From positions 124,001-188,000 of the forward strand of contig JBAJFG010000199.1 in NCBI GenBank assembly GCA_037903475.1: DNA of 64,000 nucleotides. Direction: 5' to 3'. Under the pieces are notes generated by a model that saw only the letters and a list, made by a program, of their open reading frames with translations, was not told where the DNA came from and made no database searches. The translations under genes and the position numbers were made by a program. Origin of the DNA: Ancylostoma caninum. Its lineage: Eukaryota > Nematoda > Chromadorea > Rhabditida > Ancylostomatidae. Of the stretch, positions 23,301 to 33,870 are shown in pieces; position 1 is the first letter of the stretch, and each line of letters starts with the position of its first letter.

Positions 23301-26300
23301 TACTGAGTTGAAATAGCTTCCGCTTCTAGCGCAGGTATCGAAATCTGGGGTTGTTCTCTTTGAAACTGCCTTCTACACTGACAGTCTCAAAACAAAGCCT
23401 TCATACATTTTGCTATTGGAAAACACGCTTAGGAATCCAAGTTCAACCTCAACCTTAAAGAGTTCTAGAAGGTCACTGAAACTCACCTAATGTCTTTGAT
23501 GGCCTTGTGGAATCGGTTTCGCAGGCGCTGCATGATAGCTTACAGTTGCGCAGCATATATGCGGGATTGCTTTTGCACTGATTGTTGCGTGCCCAAAGCG
23601 CACAGGATTCGACCTTGTCGCAGCAGTAGCTTTTGTCGCCAGTTCCACACACTGGAATTTGCCAGAAAGCACTCTTTCACTGCTCGCTCTCGCACGGGAT
23701 GGAGGTGTAGAAAAAATCAATCAAATTCCAACAAACTGTTTGACAACTATCTGTTTCGAAATTCTGAGGTTTAGGTCCACCTTCGTCACTGGAGAAGAAC
23801 TGTTTCTTGGAACCTGCGACAGTAGAGGAGTTGGTGGAGTCGATATCCTCGTCAACACGAACTTGGTCATGAACATCGACTCAAATAGCTAACAACCCAT
23901 GTTGGACGTTTGCGACTAACAAGACGTGAATCAATACCGCTCTTGGCAGTTTTCGTTGCTTGCGCTCCAGCTACGACGAAGACGAAGCCAAGGCCTTCTA
24001 GATGGACTTGGAGAAGTTCTACAGGGAAGACTACACATTCTACATATTTCATTTATTTATTTACTACACCAGTAGGGGTGCTCACTTATGAAAACAGTCA
24101 CGGCAAAGTTGTGTTTGGTGGTGGTGTAGCAAGGGCCTTCCGGACGTGTTTAACGATAGCCTCAACCACTGTGGGTAGAATTAACCAACAGGCATATGTC
24201 ATGGTTAGGTTAAGCCTTACTTTACCAGTGTATTATTCCCGATCTAAAGCGATGCGAAATTGAAGAGTTCGTAAACACATGAATTCCGTCGGTGGTAGGT
24301 AAATGGCGCTAGGGATAACGCCACTTTCCACGAGCGTATGGCATGCGCAGAAAATCTTACCCTGGATTTTCGGATGTTAGGTATTCCCTACCCCTAACAA
24401 TCCAGGGCAAGACTTACCTTAAGACGGAATCATGCGAAGCGATGTTACGCTTTACTTCGAGTAGATAATTGATTGCGATAGCATTACTGGGACAGCACTA
24501 AGCATATATGAGACACATATATGAGGCCATCGTTGGGGACTTTAACATCAAGATCGGCCCTAGTAGAACGCCCGAGGAACTTCACACTGGTACCCTCGGC
24601 CTGTGAAACGAACAAGGAGAGAGGCTGAGTTCATCATGTCGACGAAGACCATCCATGGTAACTCACAGTTTCAGAAGCAAACCTCCTTATGCCGGACGTG
24701 GGAGTCACCCAGTGGAGAGCACCGTAACGAAATCGAGCAGATCATCGTTGAAGGTTCTGCCTGACAGACGTCGGTGATGTACCGAAGTTGACCGGACCAG
24801 ACCAATCGCCTCCTTCACGCAAGATTCTTCTTCTCGCACAAAGGAGTGAAGGCCGCGAGATTTAAGGAGTCCCAAACCCGTCATCAATTGGGATCTCTTA
24901 AATTCGTTAGCCGGCTCCTGGAAAGACTTCGTTGTCGAAAACATCGAAGAAGAGTACGATCGGCCTGTTCAACATCTCCGCGACAGCGCAAAAGGAGCCG
25001 AGCGTTTAAGAGCCACCAAGAAAAGACTGTCTTACAAAACTCTTGAGCTGATATGCCAGCATGAAGCCGCGAGAGCCGCAGATCACTAACAGCTAACATC
25101 CGAGCGGTAAAAAAAACGGTGCAGAGAAGCAATAAAAGAAGACCTTAAGAAGAGACGAACAGCAGTGTTGGCCGAAGCCGCAGAGGCAGGAAAAAGCATT
25201 CGCAACCCCCTCCCCCTTGACTTCGTCAATTGTAAGACCAAGATGATCGCCCTCCTCCGAGTGATCCTCAACAGGATCGAAAAGACTCTAGATGAAAGAC
25301 AGCCGTAAGAGAAAGCAGGGTTTCGGGAAGGATTCAGGATTTGACCACATTCACATGTCACAAGACTCACTGAAGGGTCGCGAGAGTACGAGATGCCTCT
25401 CCGTCTCATGTTCATCGACTTGAAGAATGCCTTTGACTCTGTTAAGACAGAAGCAGTCCTGCAAGCCCTTGGCAATCAGGGCGTTCCTACTCAATACATC
25501 AAGATATTTCCTGAGCTCTACATCAACTTCACGACCAGGATTTCTCCATTCTACGCGAACATCGGGATCGACGTCAGGGAACGGTTCGACAGTGCGACAC
25601 CTTGTCTCCAAAACTTTTCAGCGCCACTCTCGAGGACGACATGCGGAAACTGGAATGGGATAGCGTGGGAGTGCAAGTTGATGGCCGGCGACTTAGTCAT
25701 CTTCGCTTCGCTGACGACATCTCTAACTATAACTCTTTATAACCCCAAGCATTAGCGAAGCGGAAAGGATGCTGACCGACTTCGACGATGCGTAGAGAGA
25801 TCGGTCTTCAACTGAGTCTGACGAAAACTATGTTCATGAGAAACGGATGGGTCCCAGATGCCTCATTTTCGCCCAAAGGAACGACCATTTCCGAATTGTC
25901 CAGCTACGTATTAGGGTGGTAAGAAAGTCTTGAGCCGATTTTTTTAAAGTTCCGAAACTTTCGGTTATTGATCGGTACCCATGATCTACTATTGTGGTAG
26001 TCCCAAAATAGGTATATAAAGGTGGCTTGCCTTCCTCAACTTTAATCACGATGTCAACTCCACAGAAGCACTTCTGAGCCATAAATAGTTTTTTTCTTTT
26101 CCACCCGCAGGAGTTTCTGAAAACCTGAACAATGGAGATGAGAGTTGGTTCCTCTACGATTCTAACACGCATTGTGCCATGTGGCTCCGTCGAGGAGAAG
26201 ATCCGTCAAATCGCGCCCCCACCCGAACAAGTGTTTCCTTCGCTATTTCTGGAATCCGCTAGGAATGTTGTATTATGAGCTGCTCCCACAAACACACACA

Positions 26301-28895
26301 ATCACCGGTAACACTTAAGCCAATCAGTTCCAGAAAGTCGCTGATGCTATTCGAGAGAAATGGCCGAAATGAGTTTCTTGTACACCTACGCCACAACGAT
26401 GCAAGGCCCCGAATGGCTAAAGAGACCAGTGAAAAATTGGAGGAACTGGGCTGAATCACGGTTCCCCACCTACCTATTTTCCTGACATTGCCACTTCTGA
26501 CTAGCACTTATTTTGCGCTTTTAAGGCATTCCAAGCTTAGAAAAAAAATTCATTAAATTTTACTATGTTGATGGGCAGTCAGCGACTTCTTTGGCTCCTT
26601 CTCTCCCCAGTTCTGGGAGAAGAGGACCGCTGATCTGTCCATAAAGTGGGACGCTGCAGAGATGAGCAATGGTTATTATATTGTTGAGCAAATTCCACTG
26701 TGTGCTGAGCAATAAAATAAAGCAGAAAAAAAAGTTGCAAACGGCTCAAGACTCTTACCACCCTAAAATATCCAGGTCGCGAAGTCCTCAGGATGAATGA
26801 CCTAGGCAGGAGGAAGCGAGCGGCTTGGGGAGCTTACAAGAGCATCGAAGACGTAGTGAAAAAAGAACACCAGGGTTAGTGCTTGTCTCTTTAACACAAC
26901 GATTCTCCCAGCTTTGGCGTACGCCTCAGAATCCTGGGCGTCGCGCAAGCAGGATGAGAATGCGGTCAGCTTCGTCGAGCTCTCCATCGAGAGGATGATG
27001 CTAGGAATAACCCGCCTCGCGCGAGAGCTGGAATACGGAGTTCCACTCTGCGTTAACAGTCGAAAATCAGGCACGCTACCATTTACGCCAAGTTGAGTAA
27101 GATCAGATGGACCGGACATGTGATGCGTATTAACGACAACCAAGCAAAGAGCCTTCAGCGACTGGACTCCACGGAACGTAAGCGCACAACAGGAAGAACG
27201 CCAGCCCGATGGCCACTTATCTTCACGGAGTCCTTCAGCGAATGATATAACGCCCTTCATGTCCCTCGAGAGGAAAAAATCTATTGGACGACGCTGGCAC
27301 ACGAGAGGGAAAAATGGAAGGATTGCTGGCGCCCGCTCTATATATCCGAAGATCGACGGGAGACAAGGTGATCAAGGTGAATGTGATTATTCGTTTCAGT
27401 TTCTTTCCTAGCAAGTGCAGGACTTATACCCGGTATCTTCCGAAAATTTTTTGAACACTACACAGAAATGAGTTCGAAGCCTAGATCAACCCTGATTCAC
27501 TTTCTTGAGAATCCCTGATACTTACGTGAATTCTGTGGTGGTGCCGCAGTGGCGACTGAATCGGTGTTGCAGACGCGGCATGAGAGTTGGCAATTGGGCA
27601 ACATCCATTTGGGATTTTTCTTGCACTCATTGTTGCGTGCCCAAACCTCGCAGGACTCATGCTTATCGCAACATTTACTTTCAGCGCCTTTGCCGCAGAC
27701 TGAAATGGTTAGCGTATATCTTACCCTGCTTGATATTGCATATCTTGGCTGTGAAGAACGGTTGGTTCTAAACAGCATGTTCAAAAAAAATCCCAATCTT
27801 CCCCAATTTGATAGTTCCGTTATTGTTATCGTTACTTCGTATTGGTAACAAGAAAAAGTCATATCCTCAGTATCAATGGAACATTTCTGAAGACTTTGTT
27901 AATACGGTAAAGTTGACGAGTCCTCCCGCCTTAATCCGATAGAATTCAGCGTCAGGTCGTGCGAGGCGACCCAAACGCTTTTATACGGCACATGGACATT
28001 ACGTTTTGCTCAGTAGTAATAAAACTGAACGTGTGCTACCGAGCTTCGCTGCCGTCGCTGATACCTCAATCACTCGCAAGCTTTGAAACTCACGTGATGC
28101 CTTCGTCGATGGCTTATCGGGGGCGGAGTTGGTTTTGCAGTTGCGGCACGATAGCTGACAGTTAGGCAGCATCCATTTGGGGTTCTTCTTGCATTCGCTG
28201 TTGCTTGCCCAATAAGCGCAAGATTCGTGTTTATCGCAACAATTGCTTCTAGTGCCTTTTCCGCAGCTGAGGAATGTGGTGACCACTGGAACATATACTG
28301 TTTTGCACTAGAATTTGCCGAGTTCACTGTACCCTCGGTTGTCATATGTAGCCGGATGGTTTAGATTCTTTGGTTGAATTCAGCAATTTGCTCAAATGTT
28401 GGATGGAAGTGGCAGAGAGTAAAGTTGACGGCGCTCAGCTTACAAAATTAAAATTGAGAAGATTATCGATTGTGGTAGCAATTTTTCTTTTTTTTCGTTT
28501 GTCCAGTGCCTTACCTCGATGTTGCCTAACTTCAATATACAATGAGTGAATCATCCTATTTCGAGATGTCACTCACCTGAACTGCTGGCAGCCAAGAGCA
28601 CCTTAAATTAATATTAATTTAACAGAAAACCTCTGATGTCGAGAAATGTGGTAGCAAACCCACGAAATATGCAATGGCAGCTGTCATTGCAGATTGTTGA
28701 TCTGTACGTATAGAGAACATCACCGAATGGTAATTTATACAGTTTTAATTTACCCTTTTGGATTACATAGCTATCATATGAACAAACCGCCGGTAAGCTA
28801 TGAATAGTCTCAGCATTTGTACAAACTGGCATTGATCTAAAAACAGACCTGAGATTGAGGATTAGTGGTAATATAAACAAAAACATCGCTTTCAT
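20369..28895 (-). CDS. Secreted protein with three ShKT domains followed by a CAP/SCP domain
   Basis: Ten exons read as one open frame of about 390 residues. Signal peptide exon 28895-28849 (MKAMFLFILPLILNLS); ShKT exons 28266-28094, 27699-27526 and 23651-23487; CAP exons 23095-23026, 22952-22877, 21021-20872, 20805-20695, 20633-20548 and 20486-20369 (stop at 20369). The ShKT exons carry the six-Cys pattern, with CCDKHESC and PNCQLSCRNC motifs. The last joins the first CAP exon in phase (G|AG), and all ShKT-ShKT joins are phase 1. CAP motifs: HNNYR, RENLGENLYY, AWFDELAEYGVG, IGHYTQ and MVWQDTFKLGC. All CAP exon lengths equal those of the gene at 108-6409. Intron 3 of the CAP part uses a GC donor (CAG|gcatgg). 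No signal peptide is found in the 391 bp between ShKT and CAP exons, which argues against two genes. ShKT modules often bind potassium channels or act as extracellular modules; function here is unknown. Confidence 0.8.
21935..22150 (+). repeat. ~60 bp minisatellite in an intron of the ShKT-CAP gene
   Basis: About four units containing GGACGCCGGCGCACCCTTAT; two central units are nearly identical. The same family, in reverse orientation, is at about 51075-51260. It lies in the long intron between CAP exons 2 and 3. Confidence 0.8.
22290..22316 (+). repeat. (CA)n microsatellite
   Basis: A short CACACA run just downstream of the minisatellite within the intron. Confidence 0.7.
25390..25745 (+). 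pseudogene. RTE reverse transcriptase fragment
   Basis: Contains LRLMFIDLKNAFDSVKTEAV (first catalytic Asp of the RT palm) and ALGNQGVPTQYIKIFPELY, as in RTE-clade RTs. It then continues with frameshifts to a MAGDLVIFASLTTSL segment where the catalytic FADD motif should be; the key Asp residues there are lost or shifted. It is part of the LINE at 23770-27385. Confidence 0.8.
25911..26766 (+). mobile_element. mariner-like element (deleted) nested in the RTE LINE
   Basis: Terminal inverted repeats TTAGGGTGGTAAGA at both ends continue as imperfect TCTTGAGCCG. TA flanks fit TA target duplication, and the interrupted RTE sequence joins sensibly across it (SSYV | PGREV). Internal transposase remnants include NGDESWFLYDSNTH (first Asp) and HNDARPRMAKETSEKLEELGW (second Asp). 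The length of 856 bp shows an internal deletion compared with ~1.25 kb for a full element. Confidence 0.85.
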
Positions 28896-28897
28896 GT

Positions 28898-29525
28898 GAT
28901 GTGTGAACAATGGAACGAGGAAATATCCGTTGCTGCAGCAGTAGATTGCACGGTCCTGAAAAATAACCGCCCTTCTGCAACCATCGCTCGACAAACTAGG
29001 ACGCTTCCACCGAATTGTAGCACCCGTGTAACTTGAACCGATAGGAATTCCTAATAGCGTATAATCTAGACAGAGAATCTGTTGTTGCTAACTTCAGTTC
29101 ACCGTTCTCTTCTCGAGAAACAGCCAGTTAAAATTAGAAAACATTTAGGTATAACATTCTTCCATATTTGTTGGTACAGTCAGTTCAATGCTAGAGAAAG
29201 CGTTCATACTTGACATTTTTCCTTGCTGAATGAATTAACCCTCGCTCCATGAGGGCCTTGCAGTGGCACGAGGGCCTTAGCGGTCTGAGAAGGCGGTGTT
29301 TTCCACCACACGTCGATTATGTCACTCGGGACAAATACTCACTAAAGTGCTCTTCGTGGATCGCTGGGGAAGGTGAAAGCAAAAAGACGAAACGAAGTCA
29401 CGGTCCGCTTAGCTAGCGGGTGACTCAACCATAATGGCTACAAGTTTTCATGTCCGTAGGCCTCAGTTCCCTGTGCGTCGGACGCACTCTTCAAAAGCGA
29501 GGAGAACGCGAAATGACGAAAGGCT
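28898..29525. other. Upstream region of the ShKT-CAP gene; no other gene seen
   Basis: Holds the presumed 5' flank and promoter of the - strand gene, then sequence resembling an RTE 5' leader from about 29260. No clear TATA box. Confidence 0.35.
28950..28962 (-). promoter_or_regulatory. Candidate splice-leader or 5' intron acceptor upstream of ShKT-CAP start
   Basis: On the - strand the sequence TTATTTTTCAG|GACC lies about 60 bases before the start ATG at 28895. It matches the strong nematode acceptor consensus (TTTTCAG), with no obvious donor close upstream, so it may be a trans-splicing site or the end of a 5'-UTR intron. Sequence alone cannot separate these. Confidence 0.4.
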
Positions 29526-29529
29526 GCTA

Positions 29530-29870
29530 AAAATCTCAGGTGCGCAGGCTGGCGTATGTTCAGAATTGGATCTCTCAATATGTACGTATAAATGTCGCGG
29601 AATCTAGGGATGATCAACTAGTAAATCTATTCGATGAAAAATCGAAGATGAAATGCGACGTACTGGGCGTATGCGAAACGAGAAGAAAGAATGAGCTCAT
29701 AAAATGGAAAGATGGCTCTGAAATTTTCTTAGGATGCGGAGAAGGATAACGAAGCATTGACGGCATTGGCTTCATCGTAGCTGATAAGTGGTCCAGTAAC
29801 ATCATATCTTGTCGCATACAATCCCCCTCTGATACTAAAGCTCGGTAAGAAGAAGACTTTCAAAAATCCA
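29530..29870 (+). pseudogene. RTE LINE endonuclease N-terminal fragment
   Basis: Frames contain CDVLGVCETRRKNELIKWKD, EIFLGCGEG and, after a stop, IDGIGFIVADKWSSNIISC. This is the start of the apurinic-type endonuclease domain as in RTE elements, where the CETR motif holds the catalytic Glu. It is truncated after about 110 residues and followed by the - strand gypsy remnant. Confidence 0.75.
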
Positions 29871-30639
29871 GATAGCAAGAGACTTCATCTCCTAGCAAAG
29901 GGCCTAACACTATATGGAAAAGTCTCCGGAACTGAGCCGGTGACGACGCTAGTCTGAATGGTAACATTTTGAACTGATATGAACCTCACAAAGGTGCTCT
30001 TTTCTTTGGTATTGTCTAACAGTTTTACCTGCCATACCCTGACGAAAGGCCAAGTGTGGAGAAATACCTTTTCCCCTTCAAATTTTGGAGTATTGCGTCC
30101 ATAGTTATATTTCTTTCTTGCAGATGTGTCAGAATTTTGCGCAGTTCAATGCGTGTTGCAAGAGGGATTGGTCTTGTCTTTTGTCGAAAAGGAGGTGACG
30201 ATCCTGTGTAAATGTCGTGTTTCACTAATGACGTTCGTGCCAGTTCTTGCTCACTGACCGCATCACGTCTTGAAATTCTTCGATGATCCGTGACTTTTCA
30301 AGGTTTCCCAGCGGTTTGGAAGGGGAATCTTCGTGCGCTCCAACATGCTTGCATGCCCTGGCACTGGCACTGGACTGCGATCCCATTCTCTAACTTTATC
30401 ACCGAGTTTGAATATTTTCGGTTCTTGAATTGTGTTGTGTTGGTAACAGGAATTCGAACAACAACCCGGTTTGCTGAGTATACGCCGTGTGACATCACTT
30501 CACAGCATGACCACATGATTTGATCGGTTGCTCAGCTTGTCGCTCGTACTGACAGATTTTTCGTTCAACCTGGCTTTATGTAGACTCTTTTCATAACCGT
30601 GGCTGATTGATTTCCCTGGGAAATGTTTTTTGTTACTGA

Positions 30640-31780
30640 TCATGTTTTTGGAATTGGAAATGTGGTGTGGGTAACTATGGAACGTTTATTCACTGGTACA
30701 TCTGAAGAGATTGAAATATGTATTCCTTTAAGTATGTTGGCCCCCCATACCACCATCTCATCACCTCCTCTCTTTGCTAGGAACATCACTCTGCGCTGTG
30801 GTCTTTCAAGTGTATTCAGTGTTAACCTCACCTCACCGGTCCCTTAAAACTCATTCTGTTTCCAGAAGGGTCGTAAATGATTGTGTCTACTTGAATTTGA
30901 ACCTCTCCGACGTCTGTATCGATATCAAATCCTGACTTCGACGCTCTCGCAGGAGTTCTAAGGGTACCATGCTGACTTGTGAACCAGTATCTATGAGTGC
31001 GCTCGTAATTATCCCCAGCAGTTGTATTTTGCAGGTAGGTTCTTCTCCGAACACCTCATTTTTAGCCTCATGTGTGCCAATTGTGTGACATGACCATGTC
31101 TGAAGCGTGGTACTGAGGTTGTTACTGCCAGTAGGAGTCGACTGGCTCAACATCTTGGCTTTTTCAGTTCGACTGTTTGTTCCCTGTTTTGGATTTCTAC
31201 AGTCCTTGCGGAAGTGTCCAGGTTCACCGCAATTCAGGCACAAATTTGTGCCTCTTTTTTTCCGTTATTCTAGGAGTGACGACCAAATTTGGTTGCTGGC
31301 CTTAGCCCGTTTTATTTCGGTAGTTGCTTCCTTTTTCGTAGCCTCAGAGAACCTTTCCCATGGTTTCCGGTAGTTAGAAGCATGTGTCCCATTGAATTTG
31401 GTTAATCTGCTGTCATCGGATGCTGCCTGTACGGCTGCCGCGACCTTTTTGCTCCTTTCAATCCCTTGTCCGAGATTCTTGAGGACTCCATAAACTTCGT
31501 GTGGATGCGAATTTTCCATTGCCGCAAATAATTGGAAGTACTCCGGCCATTCTGTTAGCTGAGTGATCAGCACTTGTGCGGATCATGAAAAGATCAGTAC
31601 CAGATGCGTCAGGGTTTACATTTCGGGTAAGTCTTCCCAATTCGATGCAATATTTGGGGACAGAGCTAGTCATTTCTAGTTGCTTTAGCTTGATTTCATA
31701 TGCTTAGCGGGGTCATTTTCTGCAAACATCGCTGATAATGCATTTATAAAGCCACGAAATTTACCCCTTAGGACATCACT
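30640..31780 (-). pseudogene. Ty3/gypsy-type gag C-terminal part and aspartic protease (left part of a split element)
   Basis: Reading on the - strand from 31780: capsid-like sequence with [15 protein letters not shown], a CCHC zinc knuckle CLNCGEPGHFRKDC at about 31230, an aspartic-protease active site ALIDTGSQVSMVP at about 30975, and a second protease segment with WGANILKGI near 30750. Several frameshifts and stops break it. It continues the gag that begins at 44646 on the other side of the 11.7 kb Harbinger insertion. No reverse transcriptase or integrase is seen between 29950 and 30640, so the element's 3' part is missing or unrecognisable. Confidence 0.8.
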
Positions 31781-33493
31781 TAGACTGCGTTCATACTCGA
31801 CCGACGGTGAGGGCGGTTGCTGAATATAAGATGCATATTGACAGGCGGGACAGACGGAGCGGTCGGAATTTCCTCCGCTTGGGTGTTCAGACTTCGGTCG
31901 CTTTCACAGCGGAAAAATACGCTAACCAAACATTTCATTAATGTAAACATGGAAGTGGGTGTAATGAGCCAAGTGCTTATTGACCGGTCTATCATGAATC
32001 TAGGTTAAAAACAGCTAACCATTCATTCGCAGCTGACAGCGTCAGGCATAGTGGTGAGTTTATTCCGACCGTCTTTCCCTTATGAAAAGCAGGCGGTGAA
32101 AAAACTCTTATAAGCACCATAGAGTTTTTTCGACGCCTATAGCAATTAACAAACATTCCTGAATTTCTGGTTTCGTAACTGTCGCCGGGATCTGTCCAGA
32201 TTTGGAGCCACAGTACCGAAACTCTTTAGGGAGAACAATGTAGCGATCTTGCTTCATCAAATCTGTTTCCGATCGGATATTTGCCGGTGACCTTAACTTT
32301 CATTATCTTCAGAAAATAATGGAGGATGACTTGTTTGTGGATGCCATTGATTTTTTGCAAGCTTCACTGACAGTTTTGATGCTTGCAATGGAAATTGAAC
32401 GTGACGTGCGAGAATACGTCCGCTCTGAACACGTAGATTTCTTGGAAACCAGATTTCGAACGTTCTACGAATACATGGTTTCCATGAATCCAGAGTCATT
32501 TCTCATGTACACCAGATTCTACCCATCTGAATTTGAAGAATTCTATCAAAACCTGGCGCATTGCCTAGTGCATCCACCTACGCATCTTGCCCCAATATGT
32601 GGCCGTAGGCGCCTATGTCTTTATTTGAGGTAGTTCTTTGTGCAGCTTTAATGTAGATGATAATTTCTCTCATTTTTAAAATCGCCGAGATATTCTGATT
32701 TAAGATATATTGCCTATGGAACGTCGTTCCGCGGAATGTCAGCAGAATTTTCCTGTGGAACTAGCATAATTTCCTCGATAGTTAGTGAGGTTGCAGAGGC
32801 AGTAATACAAGGTTGAGCACTCTAGCTTCTCAGCTTGGCCAAATGCGAAAAGTGACATTACAGTATATTTCGCGCGAGCTTTCCCTCCTCCGACACGTGT
32901 GGACTTCGAGCAAACTGCTAGAAAAACTCAAGTTCGATATGATTACCCACGTGCATGTGGATTTTTGGATGGGAAACACATTGCAATTCTGGTAACGCTA
33001 TCGCCTTCGTTCTGAGCATAAATGATTTATTCTTCTCTTCTATGCTACAGAAGCCGGCGCATGCAGGAAGCGCGTATTTTAATTATAAGCAGTTTCATTC
33101 GATTGTCCTCTTGGCAATCAGTGACTGCGATTACAATATAATTGCTTTCGATATTGGTGCGCCCGGACGTATTGGAGATGCTGGAGTATTTCGGCGTTCA
33201 ACGATCAAGGTTGTTTCCTTTACAAAATTCATTGGAACCATCATTATTCAAGATGAGGACATGCTTTAGCAATATTTTTCTGATAATGATGACGTATTCC
33301 CACCAACGAGAGAGCTTGGAAGCGTTGGTGCTGTGCAATACCACTTCCTTGTCGATGGTGGATTTGGACAGGATTTCAGATACGTAAGGCCCTACCGCCA
33401 ACAGGAAAACTATAGCGAAAGCAAGGCTAGGTTCAACAAGAAACATTCCGGGTAAACTTTTCGTCTTCACCGTTAGAATTCTTGGCCAGGAAA

Positions 33494-33604
33494 AATAATG
33501 TTGAAAATTATTAGAGCCAGGCGCATCGTGGAATCAGCATTCGGTATACTTTGCCGAATGCTGATTCCACGATGCGCCTGGCTCTAATAATTTTCAACAT
33601 TATT
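33494..33604. repeat. Perfect 51 bp inverted duplication inside the transposase
   Basis: The arms 33494-33544 and 33554-33604 are exact reverse complements with a 9-base spacer. The left arm is the genuine coding block (RARRIVESAFGIL); the right arm is its inverted copy replacing what should follow. It looks like a template-switch mutation. Confidence 0.9.
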
Positions 33605-33627
33605 CCTTGAAATATTCCTTGCCTGGA

Positions 33628-33825
33628 TTCTTTTGTATAATCTTTTGTATAATCGGGATTTTGCGAGAGCTACATCGACGCATACGACAAAAGCAATCAG
33701 ATACCACATTTTACTTCCAGGATGCTGTAATTACGAATCGTGCAGTTCTACACGATTTTAAAGATTTGAAATCAGCGGCAATTTTTTGTATAATCGGGAG
33801 AAATCTTCTTTTGTATAATCGGGAG
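33628..33825 (+). repeat. Short interspersed motif TTTTGTATAATCGGGA
   Basis: The motif, or its first 13 bases, appears four times (two near 33630-33660, two near 33783-33824). Between the pairs lies coding-like sequence. Nature unknown. Confidence 0.6.
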
Positions 33826-33870
33826 CACCTCCACGACATATATTTGCTTACCCTTCCCTAGGCAAAGCTA

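Larger units (their letters stand above)
23770..27385 (+). mobile_element. RTE-type LINE, degenerate, inside an intron of the ShKT-CAP gene
   Basis: Fragments appear in RTE order on the + strand, antisense to the gene. Endonuclease pieces come first: GEELFLGTCDSRGVGGV at about 23785, and IVGDFNIKIGPSRT at about 24520 after a ~460 bp insertion. The RT palm piece PLRLMFIDLKNAFDSVKTEA is at 25395. The C-terminal part with RRKRAAWGAYKSIEDVVKK-like sequence in broken frames starts at 26810. The 3' end carries TGATCAAGGTGAATGTGATT, the short tail usual for RTE elements. Many stops and frameshifts show it is dead. A mariner at 25911-26766 interrupts it. Confidence 0.85.
32319..33870 (+). pseudogene. 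PIF/Harbinger (HARBI1-like) transposase, multi-exon and decayed
   Basis: Segments appear in family order: an N-terminal part ending GRRRLCLYLR, then LRYIAYGTSFRGMSAEFSCG (32700-32760). Next is CGFLDGKHIA with the first catalytic Asp, then after an intron AGSAYFNYKQFHSIVLLAIS and FDIGAPGRIGDAGVFRRS (second Asp) at 33055-33210. An FPPTRELG...FLVDGGFG segment follows at about 33290. The RARRIVESAFGIL block at about 33510 precedes the usual C-terminus. Stops after the second segment and a foldback duplication at 33494-33604 disable it. In intact elements this DDE nuclease acts with a Myb-like protein; I did not recognise that partner. Confidence 0.85.

Noticed and set aside
27497..27862. Stand-alone ShKT gene of 121 residues
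   Set aside because: The residues before the Cys-Gly-Lys start are intron sequence upstream of a TTTCAG acceptor, and a GTAAGT donor follows; it is one exon of the larger gene.
29614..29817. - strand frame at 29.6-29.8 kb
   Set aside because: Antisense to the RTE endonuclease fragment, which has clear motifs.
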